Of a stretch of DNA of 64,000 nt, positions 51,159 to 60,146 are shown piece by piece (the stretch's first letter is position 1; the number at the start of each line of letters is the position of its first letter). The DNA is taken from positions 248,001-312,000 of the forward strand of contig BAABNI010000001.1 of NCBI GenBank assembly GCA_040365065.1, read 5' to 3'. Origin of the DNA: Pelagadaptatus aseana. Lineage in GTDB: Bacteria > Pseudomonadota > Gammaproteobacteria > Pseudomonadales > Cellvibrionaceae. The notes beneath the pieces are model-generated. The model saw only the letters and a list, made by a program, of their open reading frames with translations, did not search any database and was not told the origin of the DNA. Made by a program: the position numbers and the translations under genes.

Positions 51159-51787
51159 TCATCCAGTACCGCCAACAGTTCATCTCCAGCACTTAATGGC
51201 CCCACTCCGGCCGGCGTCCCGGTCAACACCACATCCCCGGGCTGCAACGCAAAATGCTGAGCAATGTGACTCAACAGCTCCGCGACTGCGGTAATCATAT
51301 CCCCGGAGTTGCCCTGTTGTTGCACCGCGCCATTGCGCCGCAATTCTATCGAAACATCATCCCAGCGAAACCCTGAAGGTGAAACAAAAGGTGAGAGCGG
51401 GCAGCTGCCATCAAAAGCCTTGGCCTTCTCCCAGGGGTGCCCCTTGTCTTTCAGGCGGTTCTGGACATCGCGCAGGGTCAGATCAAACCCCAGGCCCACA
51501 CCGATAATGGCTTCCAGCACTTGCGGCCCGGTGTCGCGGCGCAACTCCTTGCCTATCAGCAGCGCCATTTCGGTTTCTATGTGACAACTGCCCTGATCTT
51601 CCGGAATCACGATTGGCTGGCGCATATCCACCACAGCGCTGGCAGGCTTGATAAACAGGATGGGCTCCGTCGGCACCGGATTATTTAACTCTTTGGCATG
51701 CTCGGCATAGTTGCGCCCCACACAGACAACCTTGCCCACAGGCAGATCAACTATTTCACCGTTTTTCATGGTGTGCTGATAACTCAT
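51116..51787 (-). CDS. Fumarylacetoacetate hydrolase-family protein (YcgM/FAHD1-like)
   Basis: A 223-residue protein matching the single-domain FAH family. The ATG at 51787 is chosen for its GGGGAA ribosome site; a longer frame would run through the serA promoter. Motifs are VCVGRNYAEHAKELNNPVP, the metal ligands in HIETEMALLIGKEL, the Asp in GFDLTLRDVQ, AKAFDGSCPLS and LTGTPAGVGPLSAGD. FAHD1 relatives are acylpyruvases or oxaloacetate decarboxylases/tautomerases. The native substrate is not known here. Confidence 0.82.
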   Translation of the reverse strand: MSYQHTMKNGEIVDLPVGKVVCVGRNYAEHAKELNNPVPTEPILFIKPASAVVDMRQPIVIPEDQGSCHIETEMALLIGKELRRDTGPQVLEAIIGVGLGFDLTLRDVQNRLKDKGHPWEKAKAFDGSCPLSPFVSPSGFRWDDVSIELRRNGAVQQQGNSGDMITAVAELLSHIAQHFALQPGDVVLTGTPAGVGPLSAGDELLAVLDDQLSVASEVVARCS

Positions 51788-51838
51788 ATTTTCCCCGGTT
51801 AAAGATTCATCAAAATAGAGATTTTTGGTGCTAATTTC

Positions 51839-51862
51839 TGGTAATATGCGCCCCCAAAATTT
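51839..51862 (+). promoter_or_regulatory. Candidate serA promoter -10 and GC-rich discriminator
   Basis: TGG-TAATAT (51839-51847), an extended -10, is followed by GCGCCCCCAAAATTT (51848-51862), identical to the string after the pckA -10. The transcript would have a leader of about 80 bases before the serA ATG at 51933. Confidence 0.45.
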
Positions 51863-51932
51863 TTGCCGGCGCCTGAAGCTCAGCTTCATGGGAACTCAGA
51901 CGCCAGATTACCAAATACAGGTTAAGAGCTAT

Positions 51933-53162
51933 ATGGCCAATACATCTCTGGAAAAAAGCAAAATCCGCTTTTTGCTGCTGGAAGGCGTTCATCAGTCCGC
52001 CGTTGAAACCCTCAACGCCGCTGGTTACGACAATATTGAGTACCTTAAAACGGCTCTGCCGGAAGCCGAGCTGATCGAGAAGGTTAAAACCGCTCACTTT
52101 GTTGGAATTCGCTCGCGCACTCAATTGACCCGTAAAGTCTTTGAAAACGCCCCCAAACTGATTGCCGTGGGCTGCTTCTGCATCGGCACCAATCAGGTCG
52201 ACCTGAAAGCCGCCCAGGAACACGGCGTTGCCGTCTTTAACGCGCCATACTCCAACACCCGCTCCGTAGCCGAGCTGGTATTGGGTCAGGCCATTCTGCT
52301 GCTGCGTGGCATTCCCGAGAAAAACGCCGTGTGCCATCGCGGCGGCTGGCTCAAGTCTGCAGTAGGATCTTTTGAGACCCGCGGTAAAACCCTGGGCATT
52401 GTTGGCTACGGCTCTATCGGCTCGCAGGTTTCGGTTTTGGCCGAAGCCTTGGGTATGAACGTAATCTTTTACGATACCGTCACCAAGCTGCCACTGGGCA
52501 ACGCCACCCAGATCCGCGACCTGCAAACCCTGCTCAATAAGGCCGATGTGGTGAGCCTGCACGTACCGGAAACCGCCGCCACCAAAGATATGATGGGCGA
52601 GGCCGAATTCGCCGCGATGAAGCCCGGCAGCATCTTTATCAATGCCGCTCGCGGTACCGTGGTGGATATTCCCGCCCTGGCCGCAGCCATGGAATCCAAG
52701 CATCTGGCCGGCTGTGCCATTGATGTCTTCCCGGTGGAGCCACGCGGTAACGAGGAAGAATTCGAAAGCCCGCTGCGCGCCTTCGACAACGCCATCCTGA
52801 CCCCGCACATTGGCGGTTCCACCATGGAAGCCCAGGAAAACATCGGTCTGGAAGTGGCCGAGAAGCTGGCCAAGTACTCAGACAACGGCACCACCATTTC
52901 TTCCGTGAACTTTCCGGAAGTGGCCCTGCCAAGTCACGCCAACGCCCACCGCCTGCTGCACGTTCACAAGAACGTGCCCGGCATTCTGACCAAGATCAAC
53001 AGCGTTTTCTCTGACAACAACATCAACATTGCTGCGCAGTATCTGCAAACCAATGAAAATGTTGGTTACGTGGTTGTGGATATCGACGCCGATTACAGCG
53101 ATGTCGCACTCAAGCAACTGCGTGAAATTGAAGGCACTGTGCGCTGCCGGGTATTGTTCTGA
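51933..53162 (+). CDS. serA: D-3-phosphoglycerate dehydrogenase
   Basis: A 409-residue NAD-dependent enzyme for the first step of serine synthesis. The ATG at 51933 (MANTSLEKSKIRFLLLEG) gives a protein the size of E. coli SerA (410); longer frames run into the promoter. The NAD motif GYGSIGSQ is at residues 157-164, the catalytic His in TPHIGGST (about His292), and a C-terminal ACT domain (about 335-409) provides serine feedback. A clear terminator follows. Confidence 0.96.
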   Translation: MANTSLEKSKIRFLLLEGVHQSAVETLNAAGYDNIEYLKTALPEAELIEKVKTAHFVGIRSRTQLTRKVFENAPKLIAVGCFCIGTNQVDLKAAQEHGVAVFNAPYSNTRSVAELVLGQAILLLRGIPEKNAVCHRGGWLKSAVGSFETRGKTLGIVGYGSIGSQVSVLAEALGMNVIFYDTVTKLPLGNATQIRDLQTLLNKADVVSLHVPETAATKDMMGEAEFAAMKPGSIFINAARGTVVDIPALAAAMESKHLAGCAIDVFPVEPRGNEEEFESPLRAFDNAILTPHIGGSTMEAQENIGLEVAEKLAKYSDNGTTISSVNFPEVALPSHANAHRLLHVHKNVPGILTKINSVFSDNNINIAAQYLQTNENVGYVVVDIDADYSDVALKQLREIEGTVRCRVLF

Positions 53163-53199
53163 TATCCACGCCATCGCGGCACACTTAGCGCCATAGGCA

Positions 53200-53236
53200 A
53201 CGGGCTGAACCTGAAAGGGTGCAGCCCGTTTTTTTT
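53200..53236 (+). terminator. serA rho-independent terminator
   Basis: The stem ACGGGCTG / CAGCCCGT with a 14-base loop is followed by a run of T residues, 38 bases after the serA stop and just before the convergent gene's stop at 53239. Confidence 0.93.
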
Positions 53237-53238
53237 GG

Positions 53239-54018
53239 CTACGGCACCACAGCAGGGAAGCGCTCAATCACAGCCTGATTAATGGCGCTAAACAGTGCCT
53301 CGCCCTGTGGAGATTTTCTGGAAATGATCAATGCCACCCGCCTCTCCTGAATCAGGTGGCGGTGCAACGTAATCTCGGGGTGCATCGGCAGCAATGCCTC
53401 AATGGGAATGCCATAATCGAGCAGATAATCGACCCGACCACTGACCAACATTTTAAACGCATTTTCATGGCTGCTGGTTTTGTGAATATTCACCTGAAAT
53501 TCCGGCGCCTCGATCTTATTGATAAGACCACGATAGGTGAAACCGTTAATCACAGCCAGACTCTGGCCGCGCAGATCCTCCAGCTCAACCGTTTCCGGCG
53601 TACCGGCTTTTCGCCAAAGGTAGAGTGTAACGCTGTACTGCTCCGGGAGCTGAACCTCCCACACATGCCCCTGCAAGGTGGGCACCCCTTGGGGCCCGAG
53701 GTAGAGATCCAGTTCACCGACCTTGAGTTGATGATAGATTCTTGCGGTCGGTTTGGAGCCCAATGTGTAGGAGAACTGACGGGTATCCAGTAATTCTCTG
53801 GCAATTTCCACTATGGTGCCCTTAGGCACCCCGTCGATATCGGTATAACCGTAGGGCCGAAATTCGGTAAAGGAAACCTTCAGCGGCTGGGAGATGGCCA
53901 GCGGAACAGATTGCTCGCTGCCAGCATGAACCGGCTGCACCAGCCAGACCAAAGACAGCAACAATAAGGCGTTGCGCAACCAGCGCACCAACCCAGAGGC
54001 AAACAGCGAATAAGTCAT
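53239..54018 (-). CDS. Periplasmic solute-binding-like protein (SBP_bac_3 type)
   Basis: A 259-residue secreted protein. From ATG 54018 it has a signal peptide (about residues 1-33, ending PVHA) and then an SBP_bac_3-like two-lobe domain (VSFTEFRPYGYTDIDGVPKG, LDLYLGPQGVP, LRGQSLAVINGFTYRG, LVSGRVDYLLDYG). Alternative starts at ATG 54045 and at a GTG at 54075 that overlaps the rhodanese stop are possible; none has a good ribosome site. No transporter genes adjoin it, so a sensory or orphan binding role is likely. Confidence 0.75.
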   Translation of the reverse strand: MTYSLFASGLVRWLRNALLLLSLVWLVQPVHAGSEQSVPLAISQPLKVSFTEFRPYGYTDIDGVPKGTIVEIARELLDTRQFSYTLGSKPTARIYHQLKVGELDLYLGPQGVPTLQGHVWEVQLPEQYSVTLYLWRKAGTPETVELEDLRGQSLAVINGFTYRGLINKIEAPEFQVNIHKTSSHENAFKMLVSGRVDYLLDYGIPIEALLPMHPEITLHRHLIQERRVALIISRKSPQGEALFSAINQAVIERFPAVVP

Positions 54019-54071
54019 GAGAAAAGTATAGACCCTGGGAGCCATTACCTCAGACTGCCCCAGAGAATAAC

Positions 54072-54464
54072 TCACTGTTTGGGTTTGATATCCAGACCGG
54101 CCTTTTTCCAGGCGTTGAAACCACCCTCTATATGACAGACATTATCCAGCCCCATGCGCTGTACGGTGGCGGTCGCCAGCGCCGAGCGCCAGCCGGACTG
54201 GCAATAAAACACAAACAACTTTTCTTCGGCGAACACCGGTTTGAAATAGGGGCTCTCAGGATCGATCCAGAACTCCAGCATGCCACGCGGTGCATGAAAA
54301 GCTCCGGGAATCATTCCCTCTCTTTCCAGCTCACGGACATCGCGGATATCGACAAATTGCACGCCGGAATCCGATCGGCGAGCATCGGCCTCTTCAAGGG
54401 ATAGGGTGTCAATCAGGCAATTGGCTTCCTCGACCAATTGCCGGGCACTGATCAGCAAAGACAT
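54072..54464 (-). CDS. Rhodanese-like sulfurtransferase domain protein
   Basis: A 130-residue single rhodanese domain. The active-site loop is FYCQSGWRSALA with the catalytic Cys (near residue 88), preceded by VQFVDIRDVRELEREGMIPGAFHAPRG and followed by HIEGGFNAWKKAG, the usual rhodanese pattern. Cytosolic. It lies upstream of, and possibly overlaps, the solute-binding gene. The sulfur donor and acceptor are unknown. Confidence 0.87.
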   Translation of the reverse strand: MSLLISARQLVEEANCLIDTLSLEEADARRSDSGVQFVDIRDVRELEREGMIPGAFHAPRGMLEFWIDPESPYFKPVFAEEKLFVFYCQSGWRSALATATVQRMGLDNVCHIEGGFNAWKKAGLDIKPKQ

Positions 54465-54562
54465 GCACTACTCCACAAACAGTTTTGCCGCAGTCTAGGG
54501 AATATCCGTGCCAGCCACTATTACACCAAGGTCTAGGGGACCCAGATTAAATCTGCAGCTTT

Positions 54563-54913
54563 CTACGCCTCTTTCTCGGTCAGCGGGTTGGCATCAAACA
54601 GCACGCCCTCCCAGCCCTGTTTCATAAAATTGCGAATGTTCTGGTGATCGCTGCCGTTCAGGTGTTTGAGCACATCGCTGCGATAGTAATCCCCGAACAG
54701 CGCCAGAGTCTGAGGCTCCGACAGGTTCTGCAGGCGGGCAAAGCCAAAAATCTTGCACGAACCGTTGTTTTCACCCGCTTCATTGCGAGTGTCACCGTTG
54801 GTAAAACCGGTTGGTTCAAAATCGTAAACCGCATCAATCACTGCCATGACGTCAGCAAATTCGATACTCTGCGGTGATGTTTTTACCTGATTCAGCAAGC
54901 CCTCAAGATTCAT
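54563..54913 (-). CDS. HopJ-family protein
   Basis: A 116-residue protein matching the HopJ type III effector family (FEPTGFTNGDTRNEAGENNGSCKI, then ALFGDYYRSDVL and FMKQGWEGVLFD). The ATG at 54913 has a strong GGAAGGAA site; a longer frame adds 17 residues. Despite the name, the family is widespread in non-pathogens with no type III system, and no secretion genes are seen here. It is 23 bases downstream of the alpha/beta hydrolase, probably cotranscribed. Function unknown. Confidence 0.82.
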   Translation of the reverse strand: MNLEGLLNQVKTSPQSIEFADVMAVIDAVYDFEPTGFTNGDTRNEAGENNGSCKIFGFARLQNLSEPQTLALFGDYYRSDVLKHLNGSDHQNIRNFMKQGWEGVLFDANPLTEKEA

Positions 54914-54936
54914 TTTATGTTCCTTCCTATCGATAA

Positions 54937-55911
54937 TTAATCGGCCTTGAATTGGTTCAACCAATCCAGCGCTTCTGTGAAAATCTTATGCCGCAGCGAT
55001 TCGGATTCATTAACAACCTGATGGCGAACCCCCGGAATCACCGTAATGTCTGCCTGCGGAAATTTTTCTTTAATAACGTTTAAATTCCAATCGGCATCCA
55101 CCGTGCGATCGCAATCGCCCGATATTATTTTCAATGGCCGATCACTTTTGGGGGCGCTCATAAAGGCATCGATGTTATCGCGCATGGCAGCCACCCAGCG
55201 CATAGGGGTTCCGGGCGGCTGCATCAAATCGTGATTTTTTACGAAAGCCAGAAACTCCGGATCATTGGAATTCTTGCTGAAAACGCGCGGTCTCAAAGAG
55301 GTGACATGACGCAATATCGGAAACAGGAATTTTAATCTGTGCCAGTTCAGGATACGAACCAGCGGCGCAAACATCACCACCGTATTCACCTCGCTGTCAC
55401 TGTCGTGCTGGCGCAAGTAATTAAACCAGATTGCCCCACCCGTGCTCTGACCGGCGCCATTCCAAGGCTTTGGCAGGTTGCCACGAGCCAGTTTCAGACA
55501 ACGATCCAGACAGGCACGGTATTGATCAAAGGACCCAATGCAACCTATTTTGCCGGAGCTTAAACCATGCCCCGGCAAATCAAACGCCACCACCGCCCAG
55601 CCATCGCACAAAAAAGCGCGCAAAGCGTGCTGCATCAATCCGACATTATCGGTATAGCCATGCTTAAAAATGATCGTGCCCTTGACCGTCACACCGGGTC
55701 GCCAGATATGGCAGGCCAGTTTAAATTCAGGCGCCTGAAAATAGCCAAAGTTATGACTGACTCCATCCAACTCCCGGGAAAAATTTATGCGGTAATGATT
55801 GAGGTAAGACTGAACCAGAGGGTCATCAACAAACCTGCCGTGCGCATGCCCAAAGTCCAGTACCGGCATGGCCCGTTTAATGGCATTCAAATCATTGGTT
55901 GTCAGTGGCAT
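54937..55911 (-). CDS. Alpha/beta hydrolase (monoacylglycerol lipase / S33-like)
   Basis: A 324-residue hydrolase. The ATG at 55911 follows an AAGGAAAAGG site. The oxyanion region is TIIFKHGYTDNVGLM, the nucleophile elbow GAGQSTGGAIW (Ser), with the acid near ISGDCDRTVD and the His in GVRHQVVNES. There is no signal peptide, so it is probably cytosolic. It resembles lysophospholipase/monoglyceride lipases of the hydrolase_4 family. The substrate is not known. Confidence 0.83.
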   Translation of the reverse strand: MPLTTNDLNAIKRAMPVLDFGHAHGRFVDDPLVQSYLNHYRINFSRELDGVSHNFGYFQAPEFKLACHIWRPGVTVKGTIIFKHGYTDNVGLMQHALRAFLCDGWAVVAFDLPGHGLSSGKIGCIGSFDQYRACLDRCLKLARGNLPKPWNGAGQSTGGAIWFNYLRQHDSDSEVNTVVMFAPLVRILNWHRLKFLFPILRHVTSLRPRVFSKNSNDPEFLAFVKNHDLMQPPGTPMRWVAAMRDNIDAFMSAPKSDRPLKIISGDCDRTVDADWNLNVIKEKFPQADITVIPGVRHQVVNESESLRHKIFTEALDWLNQFKAD

Positions 55912-55937
55912 GGCCTTTTCCTTGCGCCGAATAAACA

Positions 55938-55969
55938 AAAGGCTTTTACGATCACTCGTAAAAGCCTTT
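55938..55969 (-). terminator. fba rho-independent terminator
   Basis: A perfect 14-bp stem (AAAGGCTTTTACGA and its complement) with a 4-base loop lies 22 bases downstream of the fba stop. On the minus strand the stem runs into a T-rich stretch (TTTTGTTTATT). It closes the tkt-epd-pgk-fba region and insulates the hydrolase gene. Confidence 0.85.
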
Positions 55970-55990
55970 GAAGAAAATAACCGTCTTGGC

Positions 55991-57055
55991 TTATTTTACT
56001 TTAGCATCCAGCTCACCACTCTCGTAGCGTTGGAACATATCGTCCAGGCTGACTACTTTGATTTTGCTGGCGTTACCGGCAGTGCCAAAGGCTTCGTAGC
56101 GAGCCACACAAATGTCTTTCATGGCATCCACGGTTTTGCTCAGGAATTTACGTGGATCGAACTCACTTTTGTTCTCAGCCATAAAGCGACGCACCGCGCC
56201 GGTAGACGCCAGACGCAGATCGGTGTCGATATTGACCTTGCGCACACCGTGCTTGATGCCTTCAACGATCTGCTCAACCGGCACACCGTAAGTCTCAGGG
56301 ATTTCACCACCGAACTCGTTGATCACCGCCAGCCACTCCTGGGGTACCGATGAAGAACCGTGCATCACCAGGTGAGTATCGGGAATGCGATCGTGAATCG
56401 CCTTGATACGATCGATGGCCAGAATATCGCCTGTGGGCGGGCGAGTGAATTTGTAAGCACCGTGGGATGTGCCACAGGCAATGGCCAGAGCATCGACATT
56501 GGTCTTCTTAACAAAGTCTGCCGCTTCTTCCGGATCGGTCAGCATCTGGTCGTGAGTCAACTTGCCCGCTGCACCGATGCCGTCTTCTTCACCGGCTTCA
56601 CCGGTTTCCAGAGAGCCCAGACAACCCAGCTCACCTTCCACGGAAACACCACAGGCGTGGGCCATATCCACAGTGCGCTTGGTCACGTCGACGTTGTATT
56701 CGTAGTCGGTCGGGGTCTTGCCGTCTTCACCCAGAGAACCGTCCATCATCACCGAGCTAAAGCCCAGCTGAATAGAGCGCTGGCACACGGAAGGCGAGGT
56801 ACCGTGATCCTGGTGCATACAAACCGGGATGTGCGGAAATTCTTCGATGGCCGCCAGAATCAGATGACGCAGAAATGGAGCACCGGCGTATTTGCGAGCA
56901 CCGGCAGACGCCTGAACAATGACCGGAGAATCGGTCTGGTCAGCGGCTTCCATGATGGCGCGCATCTGCTCCAGGTTGTTAACGTTGAAAGCCGGTACGC
57001 CGTAACCAAACTCGGCGGCGTGATCCAGCATTTGACGCATGCTAATCAGGGCCAT
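55991..57055 (-). CDS. fba: Fructose-bisphosphate aldolase, class II
   Basis: A 354-residue zinc-dependent aldolase of glycolysis and gluconeogenesis. The N-terminus MALISMRQMLDHAAEFGYGVPAF and the zinc-site HQDHGTSPS (near residue 80) fit class IIB (Calvin-cycle-type) aldolases, as do SVEGELGCLGSLETG and MHGSSSVPQEW. It lies 57 bases downstream of pgk, the usual pgk-fba arrangement, and is followed by a strong terminator. Confidence 0.95.
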   Translation of the reverse strand: MALISMRQMLDHAAEFGYGVPAFNVNNLEQMRAIMEAADQTDSPVIVQASAGARKYAGAPFLRHLILAAIEEFPHIPVCMHQDHGTSPSVCQRSIQLGFSSVMMDGSLGEDGKTPTDYEYNVDVTKRTVDMAHACGVSVEGELGCLGSLETGEAGEEDGIGAAGKLTHDQMLTDPEEAADFVKKTNVDALAIACGTSHGAYKFTRPPTGDILAIDRIKAIHDRIPDTHLVMHGSSSVPQEWLAVINEFGGEIPETYGVPVEQIVEGIKHGVRKVNIDTDLRLASTGAVRRFMAENKSEFDPRKFLSKTVDAMKDICVARYEAFGTAGNASKIKVVSLDDMFQRYESGELDAKVK

Positions 57056-57112
57056 GATTTTTCCCTCTTAAATGTAAAAAAATTATTTTGTGTCATTGTT
57101 AATGACAGCCGG

Positions 57113-58273
57113 TCACTTGGCGCGCTCTTCCAACATCGCTACCGCTGGCAGCACCTTGCCTTCCACATACTCCAGGAAGGCGCCGCCGCCGGTGGAGATG
57201 TAGGATACTTTATCGGCAATCTCGTATTTGTCCACCGCCGCCAGAGTGTCACCACCGCCGGCAATGGAGAAACCGTCACTGTCGGCAATCGCCTTGGACA
57301 GGGACTTGGTGCCTTCGCCAAACTGGTCAAATTCAAATACACCCACCGGCCCGTTCCAGATAATGGTCTTGGCATCTTTGAGGATATTGGCCAGAGCGGC
57401 CGCAGAATCCGGGCCAATGTCGAAAATCATATCGTCGCCAGCGACATCGCCAGAGGCTTTCAACTCGGCGGTCGCACTTTCGGAGAACTCTTTACCAGTA
57501 ACTACGTCGGTGGGCACAGGAATATCGCACTTGGCCATTAACGCTTCGGTCTGGGGCAGCATATCGGGCTCGTACAGGGACTTGCCTACCGGCTTGCCGG
57601 AAGCCGCCAGGAAATTATTGGCAATACCGCCGCCAACGATCAGTTGATCGACCTTGTCAGACAGGGCCTCCAGTACGGTCAACTTGGTAGACACCTTGGA
57701 GCCACCCACAATAGCCACCATCGGACGGGCCGGATTGGCCAGAGCTTTTTCCAGAGCATCCAGCTCACCCGCCAGCAACGGACCAGCACAGGCAACCGGA
57801 GCAAACTTGCCCACGCCGTGGGTAGAGGCCTGAGCGCGGTGCGCGGTGCCAAAGGCATCCATCACAAACACATCACACAGTTCGGCATAGGCTTTGGACA
57901 GCGCTTCGTCGTCTTTCTTTTCACCGACGTTAAAGCGTACATTTTCCAGCAGCACCAGCTCGCCATCATCGACATTCACACCTGACTGCCAGGCTTTGAC
58001 CACCGGTACATGACGACCCAGCAGCTTGCCCAGATGATCGGCAACCGGCTGCATGGAGAACTTCTCTTCGTATTCGCCTTCGGTAGGACGCCCCAGATGG
58101 GACATAACAATTACCTTGGCACCGGCTTTTAATGCCAGCTCAATGGTTGGCAGAGAGGCACGGATACGGGCATCACTCGTTACTACGCCATCTTTCACAG
58201 GTACATTGAGGTCTTCGCGGATCAGGACGCGCTTGCCAGCCAGGTCCAGATCAGACATTTTGATTACAGACAT
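57113..58273 (-). CDS. pgk: Phosphoglycerate kinase
   Basis: A 386-residue glycolytic kinase that makes ATP and 3-phosphoglycerate. Motifs: the N-terminal substrate site KRVLIREDLNVPVKDG, MSHLGRPTEG, the hinge segment AIVGGSKVSTKLTVLEAL (near residue 190), and the C-terminal nucleotide site GGGDTLAAVDKY with STGGGAFLEYVEG. Length matches E. coli Pgk (387). Its own promoter is likely, because a chemoreceptor gene separates it from epd. Confidence 0.96.
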   Translation of the reverse strand: MSVIKMSDLDLAGKRVLIREDLNVPVKDGVVTSDARIRASLPTIELALKAGAKVIVMSHLGRPTEGEYEEKFSMQPVADHLGKLLGRHVPVVKAWQSGVNVDDGELVLLENVRFNVGEKKDDEALSKAYAELCDVFVMDAFGTAHRAQASTHGVGKFAPVACAGPLLAGELDALEKALANPARPMVAIVGGSKVSTKLTVLEALSDKVDQLIVGGGIANNFLAASGKPVGKSLYEPDMLPQTEALMAKCDIPVPTDVVTGKEFSESATAELKASGDVAGDDMIFDIGPDSAAALANILKDAKTIIWNGPVGVFEFDQFGEGTKSLSKAIADSDGFSIAGGGDTLAAVDKYEIADKVSYISTGGGAFLEYVEGKVLPAVAMLEERAK

Positions 58274-58312
58274 AGAAGTTATTCTCTAGCTTGTCGGAGG
58301 GTCAAATTTTCA

Positions 58313-58325
58313 GGCCGCTATGATA
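58313..58325 (-). promoter_or_regulatory. Candidate pgk promoter -10 and discriminator
   Basis: On the minus strand CCGGTATCATAGCGGCC gives a TATCAT -10 (complement of 58320-58325) and a GC-rich discriminator, 47 bases before the pgk ATG. No clear -35. Confidence 0.42.
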
Positions 58326-58410
58326 CCGGAAGCGCCCCGATTCTCACAGGCTCAAGCCGCAAAATATGCGTCTTACCCTCACCGCTCAATCGACAGCAAA
58401 TTAGCACTCA

Positions 58411-60051
58411 TCACGACAACTTGAAACGGCTGACAACCTCGGACATTTGTTGACTGCTGTCGCGTAAGTGGCTGCTGGTCGCAGCCAGTTGATTTGAAAC
58501 CTCGGCAGACTCATCCGCAACCCCCGACAGCTCATTGACCCGCTGGGTAACTTCGTCCACGGCTTCTGATTGCTGGTTGGTCGCCCGGGCAATCTGGCTA
58601 TTCATCTGTGAAATGGTTTCCATCAACTTATCAATTTCAGACAGGGCCGCATCGGCGCGGCCTGCCATTTCAATGGTTGCCTGTGAGGTTTGCTGACTTT
58701 CTCCAACCGCCGCTACCGCCTGCTGAGCCTCAGACTGCAGACGCTGAATCATTTGCTGAATTTCATCGGTACTCTGCCCGGTGCGACTAGCCAAAGTGCG
58801 CACCTCATCGGCAACCACCGCAAATCCACGGCCCTGTTCACCAGCTCTGGCAGCCTCAATCGCCGCATTCAGCGCCAACAGATTGGTTTGCTCAGCAATG
58901 CTGCGGATCACATCCAGTACCGTGCCGATATTATCGGACTCCTGAGACAAGTTGGTTATCACTCCACTGACCCTGTCGATACTGCCAGACAACGAGGTAA
59001 TCTGCTCGATCGTTTCCGACAGCGTCTGCTTGCCCGAACTGGTATTGTCCTGTGCCGCTATCGCTGCCTGCTCGGCATTTTCAGCGTTACCACTGACCTC
59101 TTTGACATTGACCGACATCTGCTCCATGGCGGCCGCAACCTGAGTACTGGCATCGTTTTGCAACTGGGTTGAGCCATTCAGTGAGTGGCTCGCCTGTTGC
59201 AGCTCATCGGCATAATCCATCACCCCCTTGGAGCTCGCGGACAACTCGCTCAATGAACAGCGCATTTTTTCGGAGAAGACATTGAAATGATTGGCCAGAT
59301 CCGAAATTTCATCTTTACCGGACACATCGAGACGGCGCGTCAAATCACCCTCACCTTCGGCAATATCTTCCATCAACTGAGAAATGCGATTGGCCGGCAA
59401 TAAAATACTGCGCCCGGTGAAATAGACAAAGCCCGCCACCACACCTATCACCACAAACGCGATCATCAAGTTGGTCGCCATCTGCCGGGCAAACATGGTA
59501 TCGACATGATCGAGATAGACTCCGGTGCCCACGATCCAGCCCCAGGGTTCAAACCCTTTGACAAACGACAGCTTGTCCACAGGCTCATCCGCGCCGGGCT
59601 TGGGCCACTTATAGGGAACAAAACCTTCGCCTTGGGCTTCAACCAGCTCCACCATGTTGCGGAACATAAAGGTGCCATCGGGATCCTTGCTTTCACGCAG
59701 ATACTGACCCTGAAGCTGGGGTTTGAACGGGTGCATCAACATGACTGGCTGATAGTCGTTGAGCCAAAAATAATTGTCACCTTCATAGCGCAGGCTGGCA
59801 ATTTCACTCATGGCCAACTGCTGGGCCTGTTGCTCCGTCAGAGCCCCATCGAGCTGTTGCTTATGACGCGCCACCATAATGCTGTAGGCAGTCTCGACCA
59901 AAGATTTGATCTTAACTTGCTGCTGGGTATAGAGCGTGGAATGCTGAGTCGACAAATTCACCCCAACCATCACGGCCATACCGAGAACAACGCCACTAAC
60001 AATCAGAACCAAGCGGACACGAATGGACACAGCGCGTAGGTATTTCATCAT
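58411..60051 (-). CDS. Methyl-accepting chemotaxis protein with single Cache sensor
   Basis: A 546-residue chemoreceptor. Helix 1 (about residues 10-28) and helix 2 (about 185-205) flank a periplasmic sCache_2-type domain (about 40-180) with NYFWLNDYQPVMLMHPFKP and GWIVGTGVYLDHV. A HAMP domain (about 205-260) and the methyl-accepting signalling domain follow, with the conserved hairpin tip EQTNLLALNAAIEAARAGEQ (near 385-405). The ATG at 60051 has a GGAG site. It lies between epd and pgk in the same orientation. The ligand is unknown; related domains bind small organic acids. Confidence 0.92.
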   Translation of the reverse strand: MMKYLRAVSIRVRLVLIVSGVVLGMAVMVGVNLSTQHSTLYTQQQVKIKSLVETAYSIMVARHKQQLDGALTEQQAQQLAMSEIASLRYEGDNYFWLNDYQPVMLMHPFKPQLQGQYLRESKDPDGTFMFRNMVELVEAQGEGFVPYKWPKPGADEPVDKLSFVKGFEPWGWIVGTGVYLDHVDTMFARQMATNLMIAFVVIGVVAGFVYFTGRSILLPANRISQLMEDIAEGEGDLTRRLDVSGKDEISDLANHFNVFSEKMRCSLSELSASSKGVMDYADELQQASHSLNGSTQLQNDASTQVAAAMEQMSVNVKEVSGNAENAEQAAIAAQDNTSSGKQTLSETIEQITSLSGSIDRVSGVITNLSQESDNIGTVLDVIRSIAEQTNLLALNAAIEAARAGEQGRGFAVVADEVRTLASRTGQSTDEIQQMIQRLQSEAQQAVAAVGESQQTSQATIEMAGRADAALSEIDKLMETISQMNSQIARATNQQSEAVDEVTQRVNELSGVADESAEVSNQLAATSSHLRDSSQQMSEVVSRFKLS

Positions 60052-60146
60052 CAATTCTCCACCAAACAGAGGATCAACCTAACTTAATAGTTTAGGCATT
60101 ATTTGAGGCGAGCATTGAATTGATTGTCGGCAGAGGGCCGAAGATA

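Noticed and set aside
46733..51862. The shared GCGCCCCCAAAATTT before pckA and serA as a proven regulatory motif
   Set aside because: A few exact 15-base matches are expected by chance in a window of this size; kept only as a promoter-position observation.
54563..54913. HopJ-like protein as a sign of a type III secretion system
   Set aside because: No secretion apparatus, chaperone or other effector is nearby, and the family is common in free-living bacteria.
56360..57541. A 393-codon open frame opposite fba and pgk
   Set aside because: It spans two real genes and their gap in antisense, with no protein-like motif pattern. Explained by codon bias of glycolytic genes.
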